In this document: positions 53,301-63,286 of the stretch, one piece after another
Numbering within the stretch: the first letter of the stretch is position 1
Layout of the letters: each line of letters opens with the position of its first letter
From: Oscheius onirici
Lineage: Eukaryota; Nematoda; Chromadorea; Rhabditida; Rhabditidae
DNA: 64,000 bases
Direction of reading: 5' to 3'
Assembly: GCA_932521025.1 (NCBI GenBank)
Contig: OW051468.1
Location: forward strand, 558,064 to 622,063
Made by a program: the position numbers and the translations under genes
The notes under the pieces: generated by a model
Database searches by the model: none
Seen by the model: only the letters and a program-made list of their open reading frames with translations
What the model was told of the DNA's origin: nothing

Positions 53301-53317
53301 CCAAAAGCTGGTCTCAT
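47312..53317 (-). CDS. ptr-2: Patched-related (PTR/PTCHD) sterol-sensing-domain protein
   Basis: Twelve-pass RND-type membrane protein of the Patched-related family, 960 residues in twelve exons (minus strand): 53188-53317, 52842-52999, 52611-52706, 52115-52572, 51853-52073, 51550-51782, 51303-51514, 51138-51264, 50732-51096, 50069-50228, 48790-49246, 47312-47577. N-terminus CLERPLANFFHFYGGFVSRH then TM1, as in PTCHD proteins. Extracellular loop 1 holds YLYTPTDAPSKMERQVIHDL. The sterol-sensing domain at about 285-480 includes VGTDNMFLMV with the RND aspartate, and TM10 has its partner in GFSVDYSAH. The last exon is a Pro-rich cytosolic tail (PPPENPPPLPPLLPS). In C. elegans PTR proteins act in cytokinesis and cuticle formation. 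A TTTCCAG acceptor lies 11 bases before the ATG. The ptr-2 name leans on its RIC-19 neighbour, which I recall as adjacent in C. elegans. Confidence 0.93.
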
Positions 53318-54931
53318 CCAAAAAGAGCCTGGAAATTTCGGTAAAACAAAGAAGAGAAACGGAGAGAGGTACGGACTGATAGTGCTACCTAGGACCGATG
53401 TTTCAGCCTTGCCTTTTGATGCGCCCCGAAAGGATGAGGGGGATAGGGGGTCTAACTGGGTCAAACATTCCCATTACCCGGTCTGACGCCTAACGGCAGC
53501 ATGACAGCTTTTTGAAATGATTTGGACTTTGGAAAGAATGTTCTGGAAGTGGGAGAGACGTTTGACTGGAGGCAGAGAGAGTCAGAGGAAAAAAAAGATG
53601 AGAGAGACAGAGGGACCGAGAGACACAGAAACAGACTCTCCAGACGGTTTAGAAACTTTTCTTAGAAAAAAATTGTTTTAGAATATTCTTGAACAAATTT
53701 TTCGTGAATCAATTTTTCGGCTGTTTTTGTACGTTTTTGACGATTTGTTATACGTTTCTGGTGTAATTTTTCACGCTGAGTCGATTGAACATGACTAAAA
53801 ATCAAAAAAACGCGTGGAACGCGCTGAAAAATGCAAAAATAGGATTTGAGCAGATGGGTCTCGACACGAATTGTATTGAAATTTTTCTAAGAAAAGTCCC
53901 TCACCCCTCCAGACAAACTTGACTCTTTGACTAATAAGGAGTAAGTGCCGTTCCCGTCTCCATTACAGGACCGGTCAATGGCTCTTTGACCAGTAGGAAA
54001 CTGGTCCTTTCTGAAGGCAAAAAACTGAACAAAATGTGACTGTGCTAAAGATGTAGGGCAGTGGGATTAAGCCGACTGTGCCGGAAGTTCAGAAATGTAG
54101 GCAACTGTGAGATTATCGAGTGATCAGGCACTCTCTTTGTACAGAGGGGGGGGGACTGAAGGAAAAGAAGAATTTTTAGAATTCTTCTGGACATGACTAA
54201 AGAGTGTCAACTGTTCGTAAGCTAATGGTTCTCATAGCCTCCGGATGACCCGATTAACGGGAGGAACAGTCGTAGAGAGTCACTCGGTCAAGTGTCTCTC
54301 ACTTTTTTTCGATTCTGAAAAATGAATCCAAAGACTCAGTTCAAAAGGTTCTTCTGGATATCCAAAAGAGAGGGAGAGTATGAGTATAAGTCCACAGACT
54401 CTCTGTTCAAAAACTCTCTAGATTCTTACGGACTGGAGAGAGTATGAGTCCACTGACTCTCTGTTCAAGGGGATTCTACTGGGTAACAAAGAAGAGAGCA
54501 TGAGTATATGTCCACTGACTCCAGTTCAAAAACTCTCTCGATTCTTCTGGTGAGAATATGAGGCAACTGACTCTCTCTCTCTTTCCAGTTTCCCTTCCCA
54601 AAACTGGTATTCAAAGCGAAAATTCTACAAAAAAAGCCCGGGAAAAGTTTCCAGCTCGTTGCTTCCGAGGGAAAGGTCCTCTTCCAGAGAGGGAGAGGGG
54701 TGAAAACGGGCAAATATGGCAGTATAATGGCCTCCGGCTGTGATCGGAGGCCGCGGCGCGCCGGGTAGTAAGAGTCGACGACTGACCCAGTTATCGCCGG
54801 TCGACTGAAGGCTGGTCACTCGCTTTCAACTGGATTTCGAGAGGGCGTCTTTCAGAGACCTTTATAGACGGGAAAAACAGGAATAACTTAACAAAAAAAT
54901 CTAGACAAAAAAACCTAAAATAACTTGATAT
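53318..54931. other. Intergenic between MRPS15 and PTR
   Basis: Contains GAGAGTCAGAGG-type repeat (53570-53640), an A/T-rich partly inverted stretch (53640-53900) and three repeats of a GAGTATGAGTATAAGTCCAC-like unit (54360-54520). No gene seen. Confidence 0.5.
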
Positions 54932-57234
54932 TCAGTACTGTTTGGACATGGTGGGCTTGGGATGGTAGAAGAGCAGTGAATGCATCACAGTCTCGGAGAG
55001 ACTACCGATTAGACTCGGCTCGTACTGTCCGACGACGTCGCCGTCGACCATCTTGCCTTCGAGGATTGAGAGCTCCTTCATTCGTTGTTCTATCTGAAAA
55101 TTGGGGGGTTTTTAAAGGAAAAGGAGAGTTTGTAAGTTTTTGGGACCTGATCTTTCCTCAGTGCTTAGAAAAGCTATTCGGCTTACTCTTCTAACAAATG
55201 TTTACTCTGGGTTTTTAGGAGACCATATCCAAAAATTGGTCTTTTCTTTTTCCAGACACTGAGCCAGAAACCTAAGGAATACGGTAAGTTAGGTGAAGAA
55301 TCTGAATCAAAAGTTGTTTGTCCGGAAGGTTCAAGCCTCAGTTCTAATTGTTAGGTAGTCAGGAATGAACTGATTGCAGAAAATTACGCAAAGGTAAAAA
55401 ATAAAGCTTTTTGACGCTTCTCTGACTTCCTATAGTTTTGATTCTCTCCCAAGGAAGTTAGTCTTTCAGAGGCAGTCAGGACTTGCCTCTTTGTTGAACA
55501 GAGTGTCTGTCTAGAGTCTAGACAGGCCTGTTTGGAACAGGGAAAAGATCAGGGTACTGGATTCTTACCGTCTGAAAGACAGTACAATCTGACTCTGAAA
55601 GACTTCCACACACTTCACAATCCGTCTGTTCTCAAGACATAGAGACTGTTACTTATCATCCAGAGAAGAATTCCCTAATCACTGTACTCTTGAGAGTCTT
55701 TTCAAGAGCCCTACTGACAGTCATACTGTAGGCTTCTCTAGACTCCCAGTCCTTTTCCAAGACTCTTTTCGGACGTCATTCCGTTGTTCTTTCCTTACTA
55801 CCCGTAAAAATGGTATTTTGGCCAATTTTGAACTAAATCCAGTAGAAAAGTCTACCTTAGTCTTCTCCTTCTGCAACTCGTCCTTCTTTCTGTTCATCGC
55901 AGCCAGTCTGTCTTCCCGCTCTCCAATATACCGCTGATGGAGTTCCTCCAGTCGTTTTTCCTTTTCCTCCTCGACGCGTTGCTTCAACTGCGCTTCGGCC
56001 CAAGCCTTTCTCGTCTTAACGTGATCCGGCTGCTTCGGTACGTGGTAGGCAATCTTCAGATCGGCTATTATGCGCTCAAAGGCCGCCGAATCGCGCTCTC
56101 TGAACGGGGTTTTTTGTGTTAAAAATTTTATATAAGAGGTACCTTAGCTGTCGGAGAAGCTTCCTTCTAAAGTTGATTACGAGCCAGATTCTGTGGGTAA
56201 GCCAGGTGGGCTTCTTGTTCGTACCTTTGCCAATCTCGTCGACGAGCTGCGACCAGTGGCGGATCAGAGCAGTCATCCAGGCGACTGGAAAACAATTATG
56301 ATTAGTGACAAAGTTATGAGCTCATTTTCGTCTTTTTAGCCGTAACACGGTAACTTTTCATTGTACTCAAAATGACCTGATGCCATTAAAATCTGTACAT
56401 CAAAAATCTCGTACACGATAAAAGAACTGGCAGGCACGAAAGTTTATGGATAGCCACGAATTAAAAAAAAACAAGGTTTTGAATGGTTTTCTTAGAATCG
56501 CTCCTGTCGTTGACCACAAATCGAGTCTGTGGCCATTTGTAAAATCTACGCTGCGCACCAACTCGCTAATTAGGCAGAATATACTCGATTTCACGAGTTT
56601 AGCCTTTCCAGGAACTATAATTTTTTCAGGTAAAAGGCTATTCGAAGGCTCAAAATGTCAAAAAAAAGCTCACTTTTCATCTCATCACTGCTAGAATCGA
56701 GCGAGTGCTGATTGACCTTCCCGATCAGCGTCGACTTCCACTCCGTCGTCAGGTCGCGTCTTGTGCCGAATTCTATGCTGAAGATCTTCTTGACACTCTC
56801 CGGCGCCGTCTCCAAAATATCGAGATTTTTGTAGGCGGTACGCGGCTGACTCTTGTCAATGTCCGGCAGACCGAAGCTGACACGATCCGACACCAAATTA
56901 TCGGCAGCTTTTAGCCCCAAATCCCGCTCGCAGCCAAGTTTTTCGTCCCAAAGCTTTGTCAGCGCTCCAATGTAATTTTCGTCTGAAATTTTTAGGAAAA
57001 CGTTTGTAAAAATAACTAACCTAGAGGCAGCTGTCTGGCTTGCTTTTCAAAATAGTCCGGATCCTGTTTCTCCGGCTCCGTCACCTGGAAAATGAGTTTT
57101 TAGTCGGAAAAATAGCCATTTTTAGCAGTAAACCCAAAAAAATTGCTTGCTTTTTTGTGAATGTTGAAGAAAGAGCTCCGTCCACGCCGAACGTTTGCCG
57201 AGACGTGTAGGGCTCGTCTACTGACTGCTTGCAT
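54932..57234 (-). CDS. mrps-15: Mitochondrial small-subunit ribosomal protein uS15m
   Basis: Component of the mitoribosome small subunit. Six exons (minus strand): 57151-57234, 57021-57084, 56674-56982, 56143-56284, 55856-56099, 54932-55093; 334 residues. The N-terminus MQAVSRRALHVSANVRRGRS is Arg/Ser/Ala-rich and looks like a mitochondrial presequence. The uS15 core is at about residues 175-240 (WLTHRIWLVINFRRKLLRQL, then RERDSAAFERIIADLKIAY), matching MRPS15 around its RRKKML and DVFEKICWGLGIEY segments. It is followed by a charged helix (EEEKEKRLEELHQRYIGERE) and a C-terminal exon ending PTMSKQY. Intron 1 (57085-57150) has a GC donor (AAA/GCAAGC); the only alternative GT breaks the frame. 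TTTTTAG directly precedes the ATG, consistent with trans-splicing. Confidence 0.85.
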
Positions 57235-57704
57235 CTAAAAACATGTGGTTTTTGCCGGGAAAATGACCAAGAAAAAGTAAAATTGTAAAGAAATATGGCT
57301 AAAACTGAAAAAATGGTATCCGAGCAACACCAAGAGCCTAATGCTTTATCTCTTTGTGTGAGCAAATTTTGTAAATTTTGTTTCTCGCAAAAATGGATAT
57401 GTAATTGAGAGCTAAAATTGGCCAGGAAACATAGAACACTGTGTGAAAGGTCCCCAGAATGGCTACAGACCTATTTTCACTCAAACGAGTACTTTTTAGA
57501 GACGGAAAGATGTCTAGGACGACAAATAGCTGGAAAGTCTAAAATTTCGGTAATTTTTAACTGAAAAGACGCAATTTTTTGCCCTGAAAGCTATAAAAAG
57601 TACCAAGGTTGATAATAACAACAATATGCCATAAGAACTAACGAATATACGGCAAATTTATACGGGAAAATAACCGAAATATACAACAACCAAATGGGAG
57701 AAAA
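57235..57704. other. Spacer between SNIP1 and MRPS15
   Basis: 470 bp between the SNIP1 stop and the MRPS15 start, both on the minus strand; A/T-rich, nothing else seen. Confidence 0.45.
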
Positions 57705-59535
57705 TCACTCGGAACGATCGGAGACGGGCTCCTGGTCACTGTAATTATCGGTCGCCTTCTCGCTCAAAATAACATATTCGCGGCTTGAGAAGCCGAACTT
57801 GATCACGTCCTTTTCCTGCAGCTCGTAGTATCTGGAAACAAGAAATTGGAGCTGTCTAACTGTCATGACTTTGGCTTGTTGCGCGAAACATTAGCTGTTT
57901 AACTGTCTTGTCTGGCTTCCAGACAAGAAATTTGAGCTGTCTAACTGTCTAAACCGTGGCTCTCGGCCAAAAACTGGTTTCCGTTCATTTTTACTTGTAA
58001 AATGCGAAAAAAAATTACCTAGAAGGCTCAAGTTTCTTCCCATTCAAAAATGTCCCATTTGCGCTTGCCAAGTCGATGATGTAGGGAAGCGTGTGACGTC
58101 CACGAGTGCCATCTTCTCGCTCGAAACCGACCGATCTAAATTTGTTTTAAGCTATAAAATTAAAGGAATAAAACCTGTATTGAAGGACCGCATGCTGTTT
58201 ACTGCTGCTCGGATGATCAATCGGCAAATCGGCTACTTTTCTGTCCCGGCCGATCAAGTAGGCGGATTGGCGGTGAACGTAGAGGGCTGGCAGAGCTTCT
58301 TCGCCTTTAAATGGATACAGGCGCCATCTGGAAGAAAAAGTTATCTTATTTCAGGCAATAATAGAACCTAGAGGCCACAGACTCGACAGTTAGACAGCTC
58401 GTGCTTTGTGGCCAAATACCACAGACTAGACAGTTAGATAGCGAGGATGTTTTTGGCCAGATTTTAGACTAAAAGTTGTCGTCTAACTTTCGAGTTTGTG
58501 GTTTTGCCCGTTTTTGCTCAAAAACTGAGAAACAACAAACCTGACGACGGGCTTCTTGGCCTCTGGCGGCTCGTTGTACTTGATGACGACGCCTTTGAAG
58601 GTGTTCGTATCGGCAGCCAGGATTCCACTCGTCCCGAGATTGACCTTCTCCTTCTCCTGTGGCACTTCATCTTCCTTCTTCTCGTCGTCTCCTCTTTTGT
58701 CGTCCCAGTCTTCCTGACGGCCCCAGCGCTGCTTCTTCTCCCGGCGGTCATCTCGTTCTCCTGAAAAATGGCCTTTTTTAAAAAAGAAAACACTGAATTG
58801 AAAGAGCTGTCTAACTGTCTTATGTGGCTTCTCTACAAAAATAATAAACTGTCTAACTGCCGAGTCTGTAGCCTTTGTACATAGGCTGCATAACTGTCTA
58901 GTCTATGGCTTTTCGACAAAAAGGAAGAAGGAAGAGGCTAACTTACTTCGGTCGTGGCCATTTCTTCGCTCTCTGTCGGGGCTGTTGGGCTCTCTCTTCA
59001 CCCGATCGTCGTCGTAACTGAAAATGCACGCTTTTAACGGGAAAAATAAATAAAATGGAATAAAAGTAGTGAAAAAAGCACATTTTCCGAAAAATTTAAG
59101 AGAACGCCTTACCGTTTTCTTTCCCTGCGCTCCGGAGATCGTCTCTGCTCTCGGTCGCCTCTTTCCGGACTTTCAGGCTCTCTCTTCACGCGATCCTCGT
59201 CGTAACTGAAATTATACAACGAATTTGATTGAAAATAAGCGTTTACACTATACAAACAGCCAAAAATTGAGCGGAAATGTTTTACATGCTTGTTCGGCCA
59301 TGCTTTGCTCAATTTTCCTTCATTTTATTTGTAAAAAGTGCATAAAACCTTACCGACTTCTGTCCCTGCGGTCTGGAGATCGTCTTCTCTCCTCAGGTGA
59401 CCTCCTCCTTCTGTCCCGGTCATCTCGCCGTCTTCTCGGAGACGGGGATCGTCTTCTGGGCGGTGGAGATCGGCTTCTGTCTCTCTTCTTTTCCGTTTTT
59501 CGGTCATCTTCACTGTCCGAGTCGTGGCGAGCCAT
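57705..59535 (-). CDS. SNIP1: SNIP1, FHA-domain splicing/miRNA factor
   Basis: Nuclear protein of the RES/spliceosome environment, also tied to microRNA processing and Smad signalling in vertebrates. Seven exons (minus strand): 59354-59535, 59113-59205, 58947-59017, 58541-58760, 58175-58327, 58019-58135, 57705-57831; 320 residues. An RS/RD-rich N-terminus (MARHDSDSEDDRK, RSRSPPPRRRSPSPRRRR) is followed by DTNTFKGVVIKYNEPPEAKK and the FHA domain at about 190-300 (RWRLYPFKGEEALPALYVHR, HPSSSKQHAVLQYR, YIIDLASANGTFLNGKKLEP, YYELQEKDVIKFGFSSREYV), nearly word for word SNIP1. Exons 2 and 3 encode two close versions of YDxDRVKREPxSPxR, an internal exon duplication. I start at 59535 rather than an ATG 15 bases upstream because MARHDSD starts the RS region directly after a TTAAG site. 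Confidence 0.95.
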
Positions 59536-60107
59536 CTTAATCGAAAACACTTGAGAAAAACAAAAAAGGAAAGGGAAAAATCAAAAATTTTTGAAGGCAA
59601 CGAACAATTTCAAAGTTGGACTCTTGTAAACGGCGTGCAGCTCAAATCGGGGCTCAATTACTACACTTTCGACTGTCAAACTACCTACTCGAATTTCGAT
59701 AAAAGGCTTTGTTTTAGCGAAGGAGCATGAAAAACTGTAGAAAACTTGATAAAATGCAGTCATCGATCAAATGGGTGGTTGCAGCACGATTCAACATGAT
59801 TTTTTTTTTCATTATTTTGCTTTTTTCAACATCTTCGCAGTCACCCAATACCTTTTTAACGTTTCTTTTCGAGAAGAAAGTAAATTTAACAAACAAAAAA
59901 TCGAAACTGGCATGAAATCATTTTTTGATACCAATTAGTCGTACTGTAGAACTATTTGGCGTACAGCTATTTTCGGTGTGACGCAATTTATTGTCAAAAC
60001 ATTCAAAGAGCTTCGTTGTGCTGTTTTCTCACATTTTTCCTTTTCTTGTATTTATGTAGCAAAAAGAATCTGCTTTTTCACTTTGGAATAGTAACAAGAA
60101 TGAAAAA
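59536..60107. other. Intergenic, A/T-rich
   Basis: It should hold the SNIP1 promoter. No gene, repeat or RNA recognised. Confidence 0.45.
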
Positions 60108-60946
60108 TTAGGTAAAAACGTTGAGAAAAACAGCAAAACGATCGAGTTTCCCCGTTGCGTACGCATTTTCGCGTTTCAGACAGAAGTGATATTTGGCCGG
60201 CAAATAAATCAATGATTCACGGCTGATATCCGTATCTTTATTGTTTAGAAGCTGGCAAGATAACAAAAGAACTGACAGAGATAGAGGAAGCACTGAGGTT
60301 GAACCGGTACGAGGCGTTGGTGAATTGAAGATTGAAGCATAGGGTGTGTTGCAGTCATTGTAAGCACAGCAGCAGGTCGTTGTACTGCCGGAAGTTACGC
60401 ACCCACTTTTGACACACATAGTACCATAGTTGTAGTCACAGTCAGATGTACGGTAGTAGTTTAAGAAACCGTAGTTGGTCGTCTGGCTGGAAGAGAACTG
60501 CTTTCGTAGAAGCTATAATAGAAGCACCCCTGTACACAATTACGTACGCATTTTTTCGGGTTGAGGAAAATTTTTCCCAACTTTCCGACTATTTTTCCCA
60601 TAGAGATGGACATCTCAGCTACCAAGGAAAAATAAAATATAAATTGAAAAATTATGTCTTCACCCCGAAAAAAAATGCGTACGTAATTGCGTACAGGGGT
60701 GCTTTTATTAGAGCTTTTACGGTATTTCTGTCTTCTGTCTCTCTGTCTCTACAAAAAAACCCACTAGAAGCAGAATCTGGTGCCTGAATAGCACAAAACC
60801 TCCTTCTCATTGTATGAAGAGTATGGATTGGATTAAGCTGAAAACAGTAAAAAAGAAGGTTTAGAACTACTATATCTATCGGAGTAACAGTACAGAGCTG
60901 ACCCCAAAGTGGCGGAGAGTAAAAGAAGAAGCACGGCGAATTGCAT
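60108..60946 (-). pseudogene. Ly6/uPAR-type GPI-protein gene, decaying copy
   Basis: Paralogue of the gene at 61753-62273, same three-exon layout: 60871-60946, 60765-60837, 60108-60486. Signal peptide MQFAVLLLLLSATLGS, then LYCYS, NPYSSYNEKEVLCYSG and the Ly6 end CCCAYNDCN. Two lesions: exon 2 begins, in the frame required by both neighbours, with a TAA (copy 2 has TAT there), and a small indel after LSCQLL removes the stop that ends copy 2 after its hydrophobic GPI signal, so the frame would run on about 40 residues. Intron 2 contains an inverted-repeat insertion at 60527-60700 that copy 2 lacks. Pseudogene status is inferred. Confidence 0.65.
60527..60700. repeat. Foldback element in Ly6-like intron 2
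   Basis: AAGCACCCCTGTACACAATT and AATTGCGTACAGGGGTGCTT form the ends; ACGTACGCATTTTTTCGGG is mirrored near 60670. It is absent from the paralogue's intron. Confidence 0.9.
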
Positions 60947-61752
60947 GACTTGAACAGATAACTGATAACATTTCGCTGGTATTGTCATCGGGACGAATCA
61001 TATTTTAAGGAGATAAGACTTTTGTGGAAAGAAAATAAATACTGTTGGCTAACCGACCACGGTCTAACAGTTGGGTAAATGATCAAATTGGTCATAACTT
61101 TTGAAAAGATGTGGCTATAAAGGATTTAAAAAAAAGTATGCCTGAACGCAGACCTATCGAGCTGCATATGGCACACACTATGATTCTTTATTATTCGTCC
61201 ACAGTGGACCAAAAGTCTATCAAAAGGTTGTGGGTGACTTTTTCTTCATAACTTTTGAAAACAAGCAGTAAAAAAGATTTAAAAAAAAGAATTGATGCCA
61301 AAACAATGGGCTTCAAGACATGTATAGTCCGATCTCTGAGCAATACTGTTCGGACACCGACCAGGCCGAATTCCTGATACTTTTGGCAAGAGATTCTGTA
61401 GAGCGCATATGCAGCTTTTGTTGTATGTTTCCTCTATGTAGAAATGAGTAAAAGTTGATGGGGAAGAAGGCCTTTGCAGTCCGACATCGGTCCAACACTG
61501 TTTGAACATCAGTTCAGGACTACAGAGGTCAACGGAAAGGCGTCTACCAAAAAGGGGCTAATGACCCTTTTCGTTAGCTCCTTTTTGATAGGCTCCTTTT
61601 AGCTCCTTTTCATCAGGGCGAATCATATTTTGAATAGATAAGGCTCCTCTGAAAACTCTGAGAAACAGAGAGACTGAGAGTCAGAAAGACAGAAATACAA
61701 AGCAATGAGTCACAACTGATATCCTTATGGAGAAGCTTTCCATCTTTACTGT
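60947..61752. other. Spacer between the two Ly6-type genes
   Basis: Two loosely similar blocks containing CATAACTTTTGAAAA followed by GATTTAAAAAAAAG (about 61091 and 61249), and a GCTCCTTTT repeat at about 61580-61610. No gene seen. Confidence 0.45.
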
Positions 61753-62273
61753 TTAGAATCCCACAAAAATACAAATGGACAAAAGAAGTGGTAGAGCTAG
61801 GGAAAACAGTGAAGCTGAACCGTGACGAGGCGATGGATAATTAGGATACAGTGACCAGAACCTCTGAGTTGGCGAAGGTGGGGTAAAGATTGAAGCATAG
61901 TGTGTGTTGCAGTCATTGTACTCACAGCAGCAGGTAGTAATGCTGCCCCGAGTTGTGCACCCGTCTCTGACACACATGGTTCCATAGTTGAAGTCACAGT
62001 CAGATAGACGGTAGTAGCTACCGTTGCCGAGAGCTGTCGTCTGTCTAAAATTTTCTGTCTCTCTGGGATTAAAAAAATAGTTACGTAAAGCAGAATGATG
62101 TCGTCCAATAGCATGTAACCTCCCTCTCATTGATGGTAGAATATGGATTATTATAAACTAAAGATATTTTCTATGTGTGTATGTTCAAGACACCTACTAG
62201 ATTTATCGTAGTAACAGTACAGGGCTGACCCCAAATTGGCGGAGAGTAAAAGAAGCAGCACGGCAGACTGCAT
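61753..62273 (-). CDS. Ly6/uPAR-type small GPI-anchored protein
   Basis: Three exons (minus strand): 62198-62273, 62085-62157, 61753-62044; 146 residues. Signal peptide MQSAVLLLLLSANLGS, cleaved before ALYCYY. The cysteine-rich body has EVTCYWTTSFCF, SDCDFNYGTMCVRDGC and the family signature TTCCCEYNDCN (CC...CN), as expected of a three-finger Ly6 fold. The C-terminal hydrophobic segment (LFSLALPLLLSICIFVGF) ends at the stop and has a small-residue region before it, as for GPI attachment. Nematode genomes hold many such surface proteins; role unknown. The reading frame is intact, unlike its neighbour's. Confidence 0.8.
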
Positions 62274-62899
62274 CCCTTGTATAGATTACTGTTATCTTTT
62301 CATTGGTATTCTTTTCGGGGTGAATCATACTTTAAGGAGATAAGACATTTCTAGAAAAAAAGGGCAACAAAGGTTTGAGCCGGCATGGCAAACCTGACCC
62401 GGAATCAGGCCAGGTGGCAAGTTTGCCGCGGGCTAAAAAAATAATTTCGTATGTATTTCTGATTTTTTTTGTATAAAAATACTTTGTAAGGCAAGATCTA
62501 ATTATGACATCAAAAAATTACAAGAAAACAGACGACAAATAGAGAAGAAATCGAAAATTTTCTGAAGGTTTCAACGAAATTCTTGGAAAATTCGAAGATT
62601 CTTCCATTTTCGCTCTCAATTTTCTGTTTTCTCGTAATTTTTTGATGTAATAATTAGATCGTACCCTACAAAGTATTTTTATACAAGAAAAATCAGAAAT
62701 AAATGCGAAATTTATTTTTTTTTGCCCTCCGCAAAGATGACACCTGGCCTGATTCCGGTCCAGGATTGCCATATCTGGTTAGAGACTGAGAGACAGGGTT
62801 GAAAAAGACAGAAACTTTATTATTATTATTATTACACAATATACAGTTTTTGTTCAGAATTGTTGAGAATATACAAAAAAGATGATATCCAGAAAGAGA
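62274..62899. other. Intergenic, mostly a foldback element
   Basis: It holds the inverted repeat at 62380-62775 and a short (TTA)n microsatellite at about 62817-62834; no gene seen. Confidence 0.5.
62380..62775. repeat. Foldback element, GGCAAACCTG family
   Basis: ATGGCAAACCTGACCCGGAA and the near mirror TTCCGGTCCAGGATTGCCAT close the element; inside, TACTTTGTAAGGCAAGATCT and AGATCGTACCCTACAAAGTA, and TTACAAGAAAACAGA with its mirror, extend the pairing. Related to 44284-44730 by the GGCAAACCTG ends. Confidence 0.85.
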
Positions 62900-63286
62900 T
62901 CAATGTTTGCCATGAGCCTTGTCGTAGGTATCCTTATTCTTGTAGGCTCCCACATAGCCCGTCTGCTCGGCCGTGTCCTCACGACCGGCCTTTCCTTTTC
63001 CCTTGCCCTCGGCATCAAAACGCTCCTTATGTGCTCCGGTATACTTGGTATGGTCGGTCAGTCGACTGTAAACTCCGTCAGCATGAGCCTTGGCTACCGA
63101 GTTGACTGTCGGAGCTTCCAGAGCGGCTAGCTTTTCAGTGATGAAGTCCAGTTCTTCCTGAAGAGTACGGTAGAAATGGAGAGTATTTGTCTTACCTGGA
63201 CAGTTTTCTTGCTCTGCTTGGCTCTGTCTTCGGCCACATGAACGATTACTTTCTTCGTCTCGTCGAAGGTTGTCTTCTTCTTCGGT
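62900..63286 (-). CDS. tppp-1: TPPP/p25-alpha, C-terminal exons (5' part not resolved)
   Basis: Tubulin polymerisation-promoting protein family, a microtubule-binding protein. Two exons are clear (minus strand): 63196-63286 and 62900-63157. They encode PKKKTTFDETKKVIVHVAED, then SVAKAHADGVYSRLTDHTKY, TGAHKERFDAEGKGKGKAGR, and EDTAEQTGYVGAYKNKDTYD to the stop. This matches the p25 C-terminus (SRLTD..K.TGSHKERFD.SGKGKGKAGR.......GYV..YK...TYD). The 63286 end is an acceptor in phase 2, so at least one upstream exon coding for the N-terminal p25 domain must exist. I could not find it in 63287-64000, so it is either beyond the window or lost. Confidence 0.88.
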   Translation of the reverse strand, partial: TEEEDNLRRDEESNRSCGRRQSQAEQENCPGKTNTLHFYRTLQEELDFITEKLAALEAPTVNSVAKAHADGVYSRLTDHTKYTGAHKERFDAEGKGKGKAGREDTAEQTGYVGAYKNKDTYDKAHGKH

